Shown piece by piece: positions 10,884-20,399 of a stretch of 64,000 nucleotides of DNA (position 1 is its first letter; every line of letters starts with the position of its first letter). The position numbers and the translations under genes were made by a program. The notes beneath the pieces are model-generated. The model did not search any database. It had not been told where the DNA came from and was given only the letters and a program-made list of their open reading frames with translations. Origin of the DNA: Hyphomicrobiales bacterium (GTDB taxonomy: Bacteria; Pseudomonadota; Alphaproteobacteria; Rhizobiales; Rhizobiaceae); NCBI GenBank assembly GCA_900473745.1, contig UCMW01000004.1, positions 372,001 through 436,000 on the forward strand. The letters are read 5' to 3'.

Positions 10884-12257
10884 TCAGTACTGGTATTCCT
10901 CGAACACGGGCTCCACCGAACCGTTCCAGCGGCCGTGGTAAAGCGCCAGCAGATCGTCTGCCAGCGTCGTGCGTTTGGCGAGAACTTCGTCGAGCGTGTT
11001 GAGGAAGACGCTCTCGTCCTGCCCCTCGGAGTTCAGCCGCGCGCGGGCCTTGAGGCCGGAGCGCGACATGTCCACGACCTCGCGGGCGACCTCCATCAAC
11101 GGCCGGCCGGCAACCGAAGCCTTGAGGCCTTGCGCCGGAACCGTGTCGCGCATGGCGATAACATCCTCGACCGTCCAGTCGGCGGTGAGATCGTCTGCGG
11201 CCGCTAGAGCCGTCTCATCATAAAGCAGGCCGACCCAAAGCGCCGGCAGCGCGCAGATGCGCCGCCAGGGGCCGCCATCGGCACCGCGCATTTCGAGGAA
11301 GCGCTTCAGGCGGACATCCGGGAAGAGCGTCGACAGATGGTTCGTCCAGTCGCCCTGCTGCGGCTCCCATTCGGCGACTTCGCCCTTCAGCGCACCGTCC
11401 ATGAACTGGCGGAAGGTGATGTGGGTACAGTCGTGATAGCGCCCGTCACGCACGATGAAATACATCGGCGCATCGATCGCCCAGGCGACGTAGTCGCCGA
11501 AACAGAAGTCCTTTGAGAAGGTGAAGGGCAGTACGCCGGCGCGCTGGTTGTCGGTATCGCGCCAGATGTCGCCACGCCAGGACAGAAGCCCGTTCGGCTT
11601 GCCTTCGGTGAACGGCGAGGAGGCGAAGAGCGCGGTCGCCAGCGACTGCAGCTTCATCGACACCCGCATCTTCTGGCGCATGTCGGCCTCGGATGAGAAG
11701 TCGAGGTTCACCTGGATCGTGCAGGTCCGGTACATCATGTCGAGACCCTGGCTACCGACCTTCGGCATGTAGCGGGTCATGATGTCGTAGCGCGACTTCG
11801 GCATGCGCGGCGTCTCGGAAAGCGTCCATTTCGGGCTGCCGCCGATGCCGAGGAAGCGGATGCCCATGGGCTCGGCGACATCGCGCAGCACGGCGAGATG
11901 CTGGTTGGATTCCTTGCAGGTCTGGTGCAGCGTCTCGACCGGCGCACCAGACAATTCGAACTGGCCGCCGGGCTCGATCGAGATCGCGCCCATGCCGGAT
12001 TGTTCGCCGAGCCCGATGATGTTCTCGCCATCCATGATCGGCTCCCAGCGGAGCTTGGACTGCATGCCCTTCAGCAGGGCCGAGATGCTGGCGTCCCCAT
12101 GATAAGGGACCGGGCTGTTGTCGGCACGGAAGAAGGCGAACTTCTCGTGCTCGGTGCCGATCCGGAACTGCTCCTTCGGCTTCGAGCCTTCGGCCATATA
12201 GGCCGCCATGTCTTCGAGAGTGCCGAGAGGGGTCTGGTCGGTCGTATCACGGGCCAT
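10884..12257 (-). CDS. gshA: Glutamate-cysteine ligase, plant/alphaproteobacterial type
   Basis: A 457-residue enzyme making gamma-glutamylcysteine from glutamate, cysteine and ATP, the first step of glutathione synthesis. The sequence is of the plant-like GCS class: 'RIGTEHEKFAF' near 32, 'GGQFELSGAP' near 97 and 'CTIQVNLDFSSEADM' near 183. Length fits. It follows rsmE on the same strand with a 143-base gap. Rhizobial glutathione is important for stress tolerance and symbiosis (family knowledge). Confidence 0.95.
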   Translation of the reverse strand: MARDTTDQTPLGTLEDMAAYMAEGSKPKEQFRIGTEHEKFAFFRADNSPVPYHGDASISALLKGMQSKLRWEPIMDGENIIGLGEQSGMGAISIEPGGQFELSGAPVETLHQTCKESNQHLAVLRDVAEPMGIRFLGIGGSPKWTLSETPRMPKSRYDIMTRYMPKVGSQGLDMMYRTCTIQVNLDFSSEADMRQKMRVSMKLQSLATALFASSPFTEGKPNGLLSWRGDIWRDTDNQRAGVLPFTFSKDFCFGDYVAWAIDAPMYFIVRDGRYHDCTHITFRQFMDGALKGEVAEWEPQQGDWTNHLSTLFPDVRLKRFLEMRGADGGPWRRICALPALWVGLLYDETALAAADDLTADWTVEDVIAMRDTVPAQGLKASVAGRPLMEVAREVVDMSRSGLKARARLNSEGQDESVFLNTLDEVLAKRTTLADDLLALYHGRWNGSVEPVFEEYQY

Positions 12258-12400
12258 GAAAGCTACCTTGCTGGGCGTCGCCGATGGGCAGATCTGGAGC
12301 CCATTACTGAGGCTGATTGAACCGGATTTATGTGCCGCGCAAGTGAAATTCTCTCAAGCACTGCTCAAAAAACCGGAACGTGAAATCATGCTGCAGATGG

Positions 12401-13138
12401 CTAGCGCCAATCGCCGATTGCAGCCTGAACGACGGCCATCGCGGCAACGGCGGCGGTGTCGGCACGAAGGATGCGAGGTCCAAGAGGAATGGCCGTCACG
12501 AAGGGCAGGGAGCGCAGCAGACCGCGCTCTTCCTCCGAGAAACCGCCCTCGGGCCCGACCAGCAGCGCCAGCGACTTATCCTCGATGCGCGATAGCGCGG
12601 GAAGCGGGTTTTGCGTCGCGCTGTCCTCGTCGCAATAGATGATCTGGCGGTCCGCCGGCCAGCGCTCGAGCAGGTCACGCAGCTTCTGAGGCTCGGCGAC
12701 CCTGGGGATGGCGAGGATGCCGCATTGCTCCGCCGCCTCCACGGCATTGGCCTGCAATCGCTCGACACTGCCGATCTTGCCCTGCACATGCTGCGTCATC
12801 ACGGGCTGCAGCACGCCTGCGCCCATTTCGACAGCCTTTTGCACAAGATAGTCCATGCGCCCCACCTTGAGCGGCGCAAAGAGAAAATGCAGGTCGCAAT
12901 CATCAGGCTGCGGACGCGTTTCTTCCACTGGCGTCAGCAGGATCTTCTTGCGCGTCGGAAATTTGACGCTCGCCCGCCATTCGCCATGCCGCCCGTTGAA
13001 GACGAGAAGCTCTGCCCCATCCTCGAAACGCAGCACATTGGCGAGATAGTTGAACTGCTCCGCCGTCGCCTCGAAGGCTTGGGCGTGAGCAAGGTCGGCG
13101 GTCACGTAGAGCCGCTGCATCCGGTAATTGGCACGCAT
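12401..13138 (-). CDS. rsmE: 16S rRNA (uracil-1498-N3)-methyltransferase
   Basis: A 245-residue SPOUT-class methyltransferase that methylates U1498 of 16S rRNA using S-adenosylmethionine. The knot motifs are visible: '[13 protein letters not shown]' near residue 193 and '[15 protein letters not shown]' near 220. The ATG at 13138 is chosen because an upstream in-frame start at 13201 would run back into the PiT gene and adds residues unlike the family. The 19-base gap after the PiT stop suggests co-transcription. Confidence 0.93.
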   Translation of the reverse strand: MRANYRMQRLYVTADLAHAQAFEATAEQFNYLANVLRFEDGAELLVFNGRHGEWRASVKFPTRKKILLTPVEETRPQPDDCDLHFLFAPLKVGRMDYLVQKAVEMGAGVLQPVMTQHVQGKIGSVERLQANAVEAAEQCGILAIPRVAEPQKLRDLLERWPADRQIIYCDEDSATQNPLPALSRIEDKSLALLVGPEGGFSEEERGLLRSLPFVTAIPLGPRILRADTAAVAAMAVVQAAIGDWR

Positions 13139-13157
13139 GGAAATCTCGTCTCCAGGA

Positions 13158-14663
13158 TCAAAGAGCCAAGTGAGACATAATCCAATACAACACGGCTGCA
13201 AGCCCGGCCGAGGCCGGAACCGTAATGATCCACGCTGCGACGATCGTCATGAAGTGCGAGCGGCGGACGAGATAGCGGCGACGGATCTCCTCCGGATTGC
13301 GCTCCGGCTTCGGTTCCACGTCCCAGCGCTCCGCCTTGGCGCGCATGTATTCGACCCGCCGCTTGGAATTGCGGGTGTACCATTCACGGAAGAAACCGAC
13401 GCCGAAGACGGCACCGACCGCGATATGGGTGGAACTCACCGGCAGCCCGAGCGCCGACGCGAAGATCACCGTCGTCGCGGTCGACAGAGACACGCAATAG
13501 GCCCTCATCGGATTGAGCTTGGTGATTTCTTCACCGACGATGCGGATCAGGCGGGGACCGAATAGCAGGATACCAAGCGAAATGCCGACGGCCCCGATCA
13601 TGACCACCCAAAACTGTGGGACACCGGCCCCCGCGCTTCCGGCCGCCCCGATCGCCGCAACAATGCCCGTCAGCGGACCGATGGCATTCGCCACGTCGTT
13701 GGCGCCATGGGCGAAGGACAGAAGTGCCGCCGCAAAGATCAAGGGAAGCCGGAAGAGCTTGCGGAGCGACTGGTTTCGGTTTTCCAGTCCCACCGCCTGG
13801 CGGTGAACCAGTGGCCTGACAATGATCCAGGCAGCAAGACCGGAGACGAGACCGATCATCATGGTCGTGGGAAGCGAGATCGGAATGATCTGGCTGAGAC
13901 CTTCAATGCTGAGATAGCTCGCGAAGGTCGCAGCCATCACCGCAATCAGGACAGGCACCCATTTCCGCGCAGAGGCGATCTTGTCCTCGCGATAGATGAT
14001 GAATTCCTTGATAAAGGCAAGAACGAACGCCGCGATTGCCCCACCCAGAAGTGGTGAGACCACCCAGCTCGCGGTAATTCCCAGCACGACACTCCAGTTC
14101 AGCGCGCCGAGACCGGCTGCAGCGATGCCGGCACCGAGTACGCCGCCGACGATCGAATGGGTGGTTGAGACGGGGGCGTTGATCCATGTCGCGAAATTGA
14201 CCCATAAGCCTGCCGACAGCAGCGCGGCCATCATCGCCCAGATATAGCCGGCGGTCGTGGGCGTCATCGACGGATCGATAATACCTTGCGAAATCGTTGC
14301 GACCACGCCGCGACCGGCGATCATCGCGCCGGCGATCTCGAAGACCACAGCCATGGCCAGCGCCGCGCCCATGCTGATGACACGGGCGCCGACGGCGGGT
14401 CCGACATTGTTCGTGACGTCGTTGGCGCCGATGTTCATCGCCATGTAGGCGGCAAGGGCTGCAGCCGCCATGACCACGGTCATGCCGGGCCGGTCCATGG
14501 CAGCACCCGCGGCGACGATGGCAGCCAGGATCAGGAAGATCAGGCCGAGCCCATAGGGCGCTAGGCCGCGTGAAAGATGCTGTGAGGCTTCCTCGACCTG
14601 AACGATTTTCTCCAGGTCCTTGTCGAGTGTCGGCTTTACGAGCTTCGGCGTCGTCTTGCCCAT
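13158..14663 (-). CDS. pit: Inorganic phosphate transporter, PiT family
   Basis: A 501-residue low-affinity phosphate permease with about eleven to twelve membrane helices. Both PiT repeats are present: '[17 protein letters not shown]' near residue 79 and '[12 protein letters not shown]' near 322, plus paired '[10 protein letters not shown]' and '[13 protein letters not shown]'. An extended hydrophilic N-terminus (1-35) precedes the first helix. A Pho-box-like sequence lies 146 bases upstream, pointing to PhoB control. rsmE and gshA follow on the same strand. The symbol denotes the family rather than a proven ortholog of S. meliloti pit. Confidence 0.92.
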   Translation of the reverse strand: MGKTTPKLVKPTLDKDLEKIVQVEEASQHLSRGLAPYGLGLIFLILAAIVAAGAAMDRPGMTVVMAAAALAAYMAMNIGANDVTNNVGPAVGARVISMGAALAMAVVFEIAGAMIAGRGVVATISQGIIDPSMTPTTAGYIWAMMAALLSAGLWVNFATWINAPVSTTHSIVGGVLGAGIAAAGLGALNWSVVLGITASWVVSPLLGGAIAAFVLAFIKEFIIYREDKIASARKWVPVLIAVMAATFASYLSIEGLSQIIPISLPTTMMIGLVSGLAAWIIVRPLVHRQAVGLENRNQSLRKLFRLPLIFAAALLSFAHGANDVANAIGPLTGIVAAIGAAGSAGAGVPQFWVVMIGAVGISLGILLFGPRLIRIVGEEITKLNPMRAYCVSLSTATTVIFASALGLPVSSTHIAVGAVFGVGFFREWYTRNSKRRVEYMRAKAERWDVEPKPERNPEEIRRRYLVRRSHFMTIVAAWIITVPASAGLAAVLYWIMSHLAL

Positions 14664-14808
14664 GGAGAATGCTTTCCGGAAGAGGTTCCCGTCCGGTTCC
14701 TCGTCGATGTCATGGTGTCAGAATGATGTGACGCGAAGTTGGCGCCCAAATCAGGCCCCTCTTAGCGTCACGCTTCAAGGCCTAACGGCAAAGCCGGCCG
14801 TGTTCAAT

Positions 14809-14826
14809 ATGACAGTATTGCGACAG
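14809..14826 (-). promoter_or_regulatory. Pho box-like PhoB site upstream of pit
   Basis: Read on the minus strand the sequence is CTGTCGCAATACTGTCAT, two 7-base repeats (CTGTCGC, CTGTCAT) with a 4-base AATA spacer. The PhoB consensus is CTGTCAT-N4-CTGTCAT, so 12 of 14 repeat positions match. It is 146 bases upstream of the pit start and points the same way. Confidence 0.65.
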
Positions 14827-14832
14827 GCTGGT

Positions 14833-15342
14833 TCAGGCGACGCGCGTCGCGATTTTGCCGGAACTGGGGGAGGGGGATGCCTGCTTGCCGAAGGAAAGGA
14901 GCAGGTTCTTCAATTCCGGTTCGTCCACCCGGTTCGCTGCTTCTTCGGGGCTAACCCATTCCAGGCGGCGGGTTCCCTTTTCCGGAAAGTCCTTCATGAG
15001 GTTTTTGACCTCGAGGGCATGCACCTGCACCCGGGTCGGCACCTTGTGCCCGCCGCGCAGCTTTTTCATGTAGGTGTAAAAGCCGATCGGTTCCACGCCC
15101 GCCTTGCCCTTGATACCGGCTTCCTCGAAAGCCTCCCGCTCGGCAATGGCATGGGGCTGCTTGCCCGGCATGTGCCACCCCTTTGGAATGACCCAACGGC
15201 CCGTATCCCGGCTCGTGATCAGCAAGACCTCCAGATCGCCCGTCTTTTTCTTCGTGCGATAGCAGATCGCAGCGAATTGTTGCCGCGGCGGACGCTGCAG
15301 CATGAGCCTGAGGTCAGATGTGATGCGGCCAATGATACCCAA
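14833..15342 (-). CDS. NUDIX hydrolase
   Basis: A 169-residue hydrolase with a Nudix box around residues 54-77 (REAFEEAGI core). The upstream glutamate of the Gx5E half is replaced by lysine, in a 'PKGW...GK' arrangement I associate with a rhizobial subfamily related to diphosphoinositol or nucleoside-polyphosphate pyrophosphatases. Substrate is unknown. The gene ends just before the Pho box of pit and might share transcription with it. The start gives a compact Nudix protein with a short basic leader. Confidence 0.88.
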   Translation of the reverse strand: MGIIGRITSDLRLMLQRPPRQQFAAICYRTKKKTGDLEVLLITSRDTGRWVIPKGWHMPGKQPHAIAEREAFEEAGIKGKAGVEPIGFYTYMKKLRGGHKVPTRVQVHALEVKNLMKDFPEKGTRRLEWVSPEEAANRVDEPELKNLLLSFGKQASPSPSSGKIATRVA

Positions 15343-15370
15343 AGAAGTGTCACCCCGATTCGTTGATTAG

Positions 15371-15399
15371 AATACGCCAAAATGCTGTCATAATACGCC
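15371..15399. repeat. Direct repeat upstream of the NUDIX gene
   Basis: AATACGCC occurs at 15371-15378 and 15392-15399, 21 bases apart (two helical turns), 29-57 bases upstream of the NUDIX start. Such spacing is typical of a tandem operator, but no regulator can be named. Confidence 0.35.
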
Positions 15400-15516
15400 T
15401 GAGATTGCAGGCTCGTCCCGAGTTTCACGCGATGGTTATCGCTGCCTATCAGATTTGAGCGCCATGCGTTCAATTCAATGCGACATTTGATGCCCAAAAC
15501 TCGTGTTTTCCGACAT

Positions 15517-16290
15517 TCAAGCTGGCTCGGATGCCGCAAACACGCCGAAGTACCTCAGGCCTTCGATTATGCCCCGGGCAGCAATGCCTTCGGAGGCGAT
15601 GATGCCGGCCCTTGCCTGCGCGAGGCTGGCGAGTTCCGGAAGCGCATTGCCCGGGATGACACCACGAACGCCATCCAGCTCGAACATCGCCCTGTCATTG
15701 CCGGTGTCACCGGCGACAACCACCTCGTCGAGCCCGATATCGAGAGTCTGGCAAAGCCAGTTCAGTGCCTGCCCCTTGTCTGCCATATCAGGCAGGACGT
15801 CCAGATCGCGACCGCTCGAGTAGATGATGCGAACTCGGTGGCCCGAACCAGCCAGGAGCTGTTCCAGTTCCAGGATCTCTTCCGCCGTTGCGTCATGCAG
15901 ATACCAGCTCGACTTGTAGTCGTGCTGGTAATGCGCCGGCTGCCGCGTCAGGCGCTCGATCATCACCAGTTCCGCTTCGATCAGGTCGACGTCGAAGCCT
16001 TCAGCGATCACGGTCTGATAGTCCAGGCTCAGATGCGGGTGGCGCTCTGAGTGCACCATCGTTCCCACGCCGCCGATGAGGAAGTCCGCTGCCGGCAATC
16101 CCTCTCCCGCCGTGAAGTCGATGATATCCTCGATCAGACGACCGCTGTTGTAGACGAGAAGCGGCCGCGTTTCCTCGGGCAGGGCCTCCCAATGCCGCGC
16201 GAACTCCTGGGACGCTTGCCGGTCACCGGCAAGCGTCCCGTCGAGATCGGAGGAGAAGAGGCGTATCGGTTTCAATCCCCGTCGTTCCAT
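15517..16290 (-). CDS. mfppB: Mannosylfructose-phosphate phosphatase
   Basis: A 257-residue HAD-superfamily phosphatase of the sucrose-phosphatase type. Motif I DLDGTLAGD (nucleophile Asp near 15), the motif II serine in 'VYNSGR' and the acidic motif 'GDTGNDRAMF' near 193 are present. In Agrobacterium the homologous enzyme removes phosphate from mannosylfructose-6-phosphate to give the osmolyte mannosylfructose. It overlaps the end of the synthase gene by 19 bases, so the two are translationally coupled. Sucrose-phosphate phosphatase is the alternative reading; the partner gene favours mannosylfructose. Confidence 0.82.
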   Translation of the reverse strand: MERRGLKPIRLFSSDLDGTLAGDRQASQEFARHWEALPEETRPLLVYNSGRLIEDIIDFTAGEGLPAADFLIGGVGTMVHSERHPHLSLDYQTVIAEGFDVDLIEAELVMIERLTRQPAHYQHDYKSSWYLHDATAEEILELEQLLAGSGHRVRIIYSSGRDLDVLPDMADKGQALNWLCQTLDIGLDEVVVAGDTGNDRAMFELDGVRGVIPGNALPELASLAQARAGIIASEGIAARGIIEGLRYFGVFAASEPA

Positions 16291-17609
16291 GGCTCTGCCC
16301 AGTCGCTTTCCTCGAGAGCTTGCGCCACCGGGCGGCCTTCCACAAGAGCCACGAGCTGCTGGGCGATACCGGTCCAGGTGAACAGACTGCGCGCTTTGTG
16401 GGCACCCATCCGCGAAAGACGCCCGTAGAGCCGCGGATGCTTGAGCGGCTTCATCATGGTGATCCCCAGATCGTACTTGTCGAAGGGGTCCGCAAACAGC
16501 GCATGGCGGCCATAGCTGACCGCCCGGAACAAGCCGCCATGGATCGTGACGATCGTCGGCGTGCCGCTCGCCATGGCCTCGATCGCCGTCATGCCGAAGG
16601 GTTCGTAACGGCTTGACAGCACGAACAGGTCGGCCGCGCGATACATGTCAGGCAGGTCTTCGTCCGGAATGAAACCGGTGAACTCGACCTTGTCGGCAAT
16701 GCCGAGATCGGCGACCTGCTGTTTCAGCTGGGCCAGAATGGTCTCTTCCTGTGGATCCATGTTCTCGCCGCCCAGCGCCAGCCGCAGCCGCGCCTCCGGC
16801 ACCCGTTCGGCCAGCACCGAAAAGCCGTCGATCAGGAGATCGTAGCCCTTGTTGGTTGCGAGGCGGCCGAGGGCGAGCACGGTCGTGCCCTCGAAGCCGA
16901 AGCGCTGGCGCACCATGCGGCGCGACGATTCCGACACCGGATAGAAACGGTTGTCGTCATAACCCGGCGGGATCATGTGCACGCGATTGCGCGGCAGGCC
17001 GTAATCCTCGGTCAGCATGTCGAGCTGGATTGGCGTCGTCGCGATGACCAGCTGACAGCTTCGATAGACGATCAGTTCGTGCTGGATGCGTTCCTTGAAG
17101 TTGAATTCCTGCTCGAACTTGTCCGCCTGCTCCGGATAGTCCGTCTCCATCTGCCGCTTCTTCCACATGCCGAGCGAATGCGGTGTGTGGATATGCGGCA
17201 CGCGAAGTGCTTCCGAGAGGCGCTGTCCGGCCACGCCGGCATCCCAGTAGTGGCTGTTGATGAAGAGATAAGTCAGGCCTTCGCGTTTGATCCAGCGCAA
17301 GGCCTTCTCATTCCATTCATTGAGGTGCCGGTGCAGATATTCCTTCGGGATGAAATCACGACCGCCACAGGGAATGCGCACGACACGGACATTGTCGTCC
17401 ACTTCGTCGATCTCCGGCTGGTCTTCGAACCGGCGGGTGAAGATATCGACCTTGTGTCCGAGTTGGGCGAGTTTCTTCGCCAGTTCAAGCACATAGACGA
17501 CCTGGCCGCCCGTATCGGCAGCCCCGAGCGGCGGTTGTGCGGCGACATAGCCATGCGTGGAAACGAGCGCAATGCGCGGCGTCTCATGTGGATCCATTGG
17601 TAGCGCCAT
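16272..17609 (-). CDS. mfpsA: Mannosylfructose-phosphate synthase (GT4 glycosyltransferase)
   Basis: A 445-residue GT-B glycosyltransferase of family GT4, close to sucrose-phosphate synthases: 'GGQVVYVLELAKKLA' near residue 35, 'HTPHSLGMWKK' near 140 and the E-x7-E motif 'EPFGMTAIEA' near 335. In Agrobacterium the homolog joins mannose from GDP-mannose to fructose-6-phosphate. Pairing with an SPP-like phosphatase makes a two-step osmolyte pathway. ATG at 17609 follows GGGGA; an upstream GTG and a downstream ATG at 17597 are less likely. An AT-rich leader lies upstream. True sucrose-phosphate synthase remains possible. Confidence 0.85.
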   Translation of the reverse strand: MALPMDPHETPRIALVSTHGYVAAQPPLGAADTGGQVVYVLELAKKLAQLGHKVDIFTRRFEDQPEIDEVDDNVRVVRIPCGGRDFIPKEYLHRHLNEWNEKALRWIKREGLTYLFINSHYWDAGVAGQRLSEALRVPHIHTPHSLGMWKKRQMETDYPEQADKFEQEFNFKERIQHELIVYRSCQLVIATTPIQLDMLTEDYGLPRNRVHMIPPGYDDNRFYPVSESSRRMVRQRFGFEGTTVLALGRLATNKGYDLLIDGFSVLAERVPEARLRLALGGENMDPQEETILAQLKQQVADLGIADKVEFTGFIPDEDLPDMYRAADLFVLSSRYEPFGMTAIEAMASGTPTIVTIHGGLFRAVSYGRHALFADPFDKYDLGITMMKPLKHPRLYGRLSRMGAHKARSLFTWTGIAQQLVALVEGRPVAQALEESDWAEPWNDGD

Positions 17610-17795
17610 AATCCCCACTCTTAAAAATTTCGTTCTTGAGAAGCGGGAATGATAACGCGAGAAGCAGGGAAATGTTTCTATGTTTAGATGAAAATTCCGT
17701 GAAAATTGATTTCTGTCGCAATTGAGCCGATGGTCAGCCCGCGGTCGCAGTTAGGCCTAAGCCGACGCAGGTCGTCGGTCAAAGCCGAGGGCAGC

Positions 17796-18626
17796 CTAGG
17801 ATTTCGCGTCCGTTCTCAAGTTTGAGCCAGCGCGGCTCGTACGGCTGCCGTCGCGCCGGATCAGCCTGAGTTTCGCAACCCGGCCCCACTCGCCGGCCCT
17901 TGCGCTTTCGTCCGCCGCCCGCATGACGAAGTCGATATGCGCCTGAGCGGCCGTCTTTGCGCCGACGGGGTCTCCGGCGAGGATGGCGTCGTGGATCGCC
18001 ACATGCTGTTCCAGCAGGCGTTCCCGGGCATTCGGCAGGGAGAACACGGCCTTGCGGTTGAAGAAGATGCCTTCCGACAGAAGCCGGTAGCAGGCGCGCA
18101 TGGTGTGCAGCAGGATGATGTTGTGGGCCGCTTCCCCGACGGCATTGTGGAATTCCACATCCGCAAGCAGTTCGTCCTCTGGCTGGGCCTCGTCATGGGC
18201 GCGCTGCATGTCCTCTATGATGCGAGACATAAGTGCCTTGTCGGTCTCCGTTGCACGCTGTGCCGCAAACTCTGCCGTCAGCCCTTCGAGTTCGCGGCGA
18301 TATTCGAGATAATCCCGCGTCGCCCGCGCATGCCGTGAGATCAGGTCGATGATCGGGTTGGAAAAGACCTGCCCGATGATGTCGGCGACGAAGGTGCCAC
18401 CGCCATGATGGCTGACCAGCAAACCACGATTTTCCAGCTCCTTCAGCGCATCTCGCAGGATTGGCCGAGACACTTCCAGCGACTGTGCGAGCTCCCGCTC
18501 GCCCGGCAGCCGGTCCCCGTCGCGCAACACGCCGTCGAGAACCAGAAGCTCGATCTGCTGCACCACTTCGTCGGCCGTTCGACTGTGGCTCACCCCTGAA
18601 AACAGTTTTTCGTCATCGTCGGTCAT
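17796..18626 (-). CDS. FadR-subfamily GntR transcriptional regulator
   Basis: A 276-residue regulator with an N-terminal winged helix (about 16-80: 'DGDRLPGERELAQSLEVSR', 'GLLVSHHGGGTFV') and a C-terminal all-helical FCD ligand domain with metal-type His residues ('EFHNAVGEAAHN', 'EQHVAIHDAILAGD', 'AAQAHIDFV'). FadR-type regulators usually sense carboxylic acids. Its own promoter holds an inverted CAATTGGTCAA repeat, and the same 11-mer occurs before glcD, so it could be a GlcC/LldR-like controller of glycolate use. It is divergent from the DUF3422 gene. Confidence 0.9.
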   Translation of the reverse strand: MTDDDEKLFSGVSHSRTADEVVQQIELLVLDGVLRDGDRLPGERELAQSLEVSRPILRDALKELENRGLLVSHHGGGTFVADIIGQVFSNPIIDLISRHARATRDYLEYRRELEGLTAEFAAQRATETDKALMSRIIEDMQRAHDEAQPEDELLADVEFHNAVGEAAHNIILLHTMRACYRLLSEGIFFNRKAVFSLPNARERLLEQHVAIHDAILAGDPVGAKTAAQAHIDFVMRAADESARAGEWGRVAKLRLIRRDGSRTSRAGSNLRTDAKS

Positions 18627-18662
18627 CGCGCTCTCCGTGACGTTTCATACCAAGCCCTGCAG

Positions 18663-18696
18663 CAATTGGTCAATTTTACTGTCCACTTGACCATTG
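18663..18696. promoter_or_regulatory. Candidate GntR operator (inverted repeat)
   Basis: CAATTGGTCAA (18663-18673) faces TTGACCATTG (18687-18696) across 13 bases, between the divergent FadR-type regulator and DUF3422 genes. FadR-family operators often contain TGGTC/GACCA or AATTGGT half-sites. Autoregulation is inferred. Confidence 0.5.
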
Positions 18697-18791
18697 CAAT
18701 TGAAGCCATCGGAGATCGGGCTGTGACGTTTGTGCCTTTGCGCTGGCCTCAGAGCACTGCTAGCTTGATCCTGGGCACGGGAGACGACTGC

Positions 18792-20063
18792 GTGGCAAAG
18801 GGTGATTTCGCATTTCCAATGGCACCGGAGCGCGCACTGGCGCTCGGGGAAATCCACGCGAGACCCTATGCGCTGGTGAAATCCGGCCGGGTGATCTTCC
18901 AGCTCGCCTTCATGATGGATGGCGGCTCGGCCGTTCATCACGCCGCCATTTCTGAACTGTCCCGCGCCCGCGGGGTGGCGCCACCGGACAAGCAGGGACG
19001 CTATCATGCGCTGGCCTGGGGGCAGGGCACACTGCGCTGGGAACGCCACACCGAGTTTTCCACCTGGTTCTGGGATGGGCCGCTGCCTGAGAGTTTCGGC
19101 GGCGATGTGCCGATCCATCCCTTCGGCGACGGCTTCATCGCCCCTGGTCCGCTGATCTCGGGCATCCGGCTGGAGCTGCGCCCCGACGGTCCCGACATTG
19201 CCGATGCCCGCGCGGCTTTCGATCCCGCCAGCCTCTGCTACAGCGAACTCAAGAACGGTCAGGCTGCCGTGCTCACCGACTTCCGCCAGGACGGTCATGG
19301 TCTCACCCAGATCCTCGTCATCGATCGCGGCATGACCGAAGCCGGGCGCGGCGCGGTCGTGCAGCGCCTGCTCGACATAGAAACCTATCGCACCATGGCC
19401 ATGCTCGGCCTGCCGCTCGCCCAGACGCTGTCGCCGGAAATGCGCCGCATCGAGGATGGCCTGACCGCCGTCACCCAGCGTATGAAGGCGCATGCCCGCA
19501 ACGAGTCCGACGAGATGCTGTCGGAACTCACGCGGCTTGCAGCGGAACTGGAAGCGAACGCGGCGCTCAGCCTCTATCGCTTCGGCGCCAGCCGTGCCTA
19601 TGACGGCATCGTGCGCGAGCGCGTCAAGACGCTGGACGAAACCCCGGTTCCCGGCCACGAAACCCTCGGCGCCTTCCTTGAGCGCCGTCTGGCGCCGGCC
19701 ATGCGCACCTGCCAGTCGATCGAGGAACGCCAGGCGAACCTCTCGCGCAAACTCTCACGCGCCACGGCTCTCGTCCGCTCCTGGATCGATGTCGAGCTGG
19801 AGCGGCAGAATTCAGACCTCCTGACCGCCATGAACAGCCGCGCTGAAATGCAGCTCCGACTGCAGCAGACGGTCGAAGGCCTCTCGGTCGCTGCCATCTC
19901 CTACTATGTGGTCGGCTTGGTCGGCTATGCCGCCAAGGCCATACCGCATGACCTCCTGCCTTTCGACACGGCTATCATCACCGGCATTTCGGTGCCGCTC
20001 TCCGTCCTCGGCGTCTGGTGGGTGGTCCGACGGATCCGCAGGAGCCACGAGCGGGAAGGCTGA
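18792..20063 (+). CDS. DUF3422 membrane-anchored protein
   Basis: A 423-residue protein of the DUF3422 family of unknown function, widespread in Proteobacteria. It opens with a typical 'ALGEIHARPYALV' segment, has a long helical middle region (about 215-370) likely to form coiled coils, and ends with two membrane helices (about 365-385 and 392-414) and a basic tail. The GTG at 18792, preceded by GGGAG, gives the usual family length; an upstream start at 18666 would add 42 residues across the operator region. Confidence 0.78.
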   Translation: MAKGDFAFPMAPERALALGEIHARPYALVKSGRVIFQLAFMMDGGSAVHHAAISELSRARGVAPPDKQGRYHALAWGQGTLRWERHTEFSTWFWDGPLPESFGGDVPIHPFGDGFIAPGPLISGIRLELRPDGPDIADARAAFDPASLCYSELKNGQAAVLTDFRQDGHGLTQILVIDRGMTEAGRGAVVQRLLDIETYRTMAMLGLPLAQTLSPEMRRIEDGLTAVTQRMKAHARNESDEMLSELTRLAAELEANAALSLYRFGASRAYDGIVRERVKTLDETPVPGHETLGAFLERRLAPAMRTCQSIEERQANLSRKLSRATALVRSWIDVELERQNSDLLTAMNSRAEMQLRLQQTVEGLSVAAISYYVVGLVGYAAKAIPHDLLPFDTAIITGISVPLSVLGVWWVVRRIRRSHEREG

Positions 20064-20399
20064 TCAGCGCTCGGCCGCCTCCGCGATGACGTCAGTGATC
20101 CACTCATTGAGGCTCTTGTCTTCGGCGCGTGCTGCGATCACAGCTGCCTCGTGCAGTTTCGGATCGAGCCGCAAATTGAATTTGCCGGAGAATTCTCGGT
20201 AGGGCGCGACACCCTTCTCCGCGCACATGTCCAAAAACACGGCAAGCGAGATCGCACCTTCCTTACGAAGGGCGTCGATGCTCTCGCCGTAGAAGTCGGC
20301 TCCACCATTGAGACCCAAGAATTCGCCGCGGAGCAGGCCGAGATCCGGGTCGAGCGAGACAACGGCCTTGTGGCCATCAATTTCAATCACATTGTTCAT
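20064..20399 (-). CDS. hicB: HicB-type antitoxin
   Basis: A 111-residue antitoxin: an N-terminal HicB partial RNase-H-like domain ('AVVSLDPDLGLLRGEFLGLNG', then 'ESIDALRKEGAISLAVFLDMC') and a C-terminal ribbon-helix-helix segment ('FNLRLDPKLHEAAV', 'SLNEWITDVI') that would bind its own operator. Its ATG overlaps the end of hicA by 4 bases. The long in-frame region upstream is the hicA locus read in another frame, so the start at 20399 is firm. Confidence 0.92.
   Translation of the reverse strand: MNNVIEIDGHKAVVSLDPDLGLLRGEFLGLNGGADFYGESIDALRKEGAISLAVFLDMCAEKGVAPYREFSGKFNLRLDPKLHEAAVIAARAEDKSLNEWITDVIAEAAER

Noticed and set aside
15384..15402. Possible second Pho box (CTGTCATAATA...) upstream of the NUDIX gene
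   Set aside because: Only one repeat half matches; the second half (CGCCTGA) does not fit.
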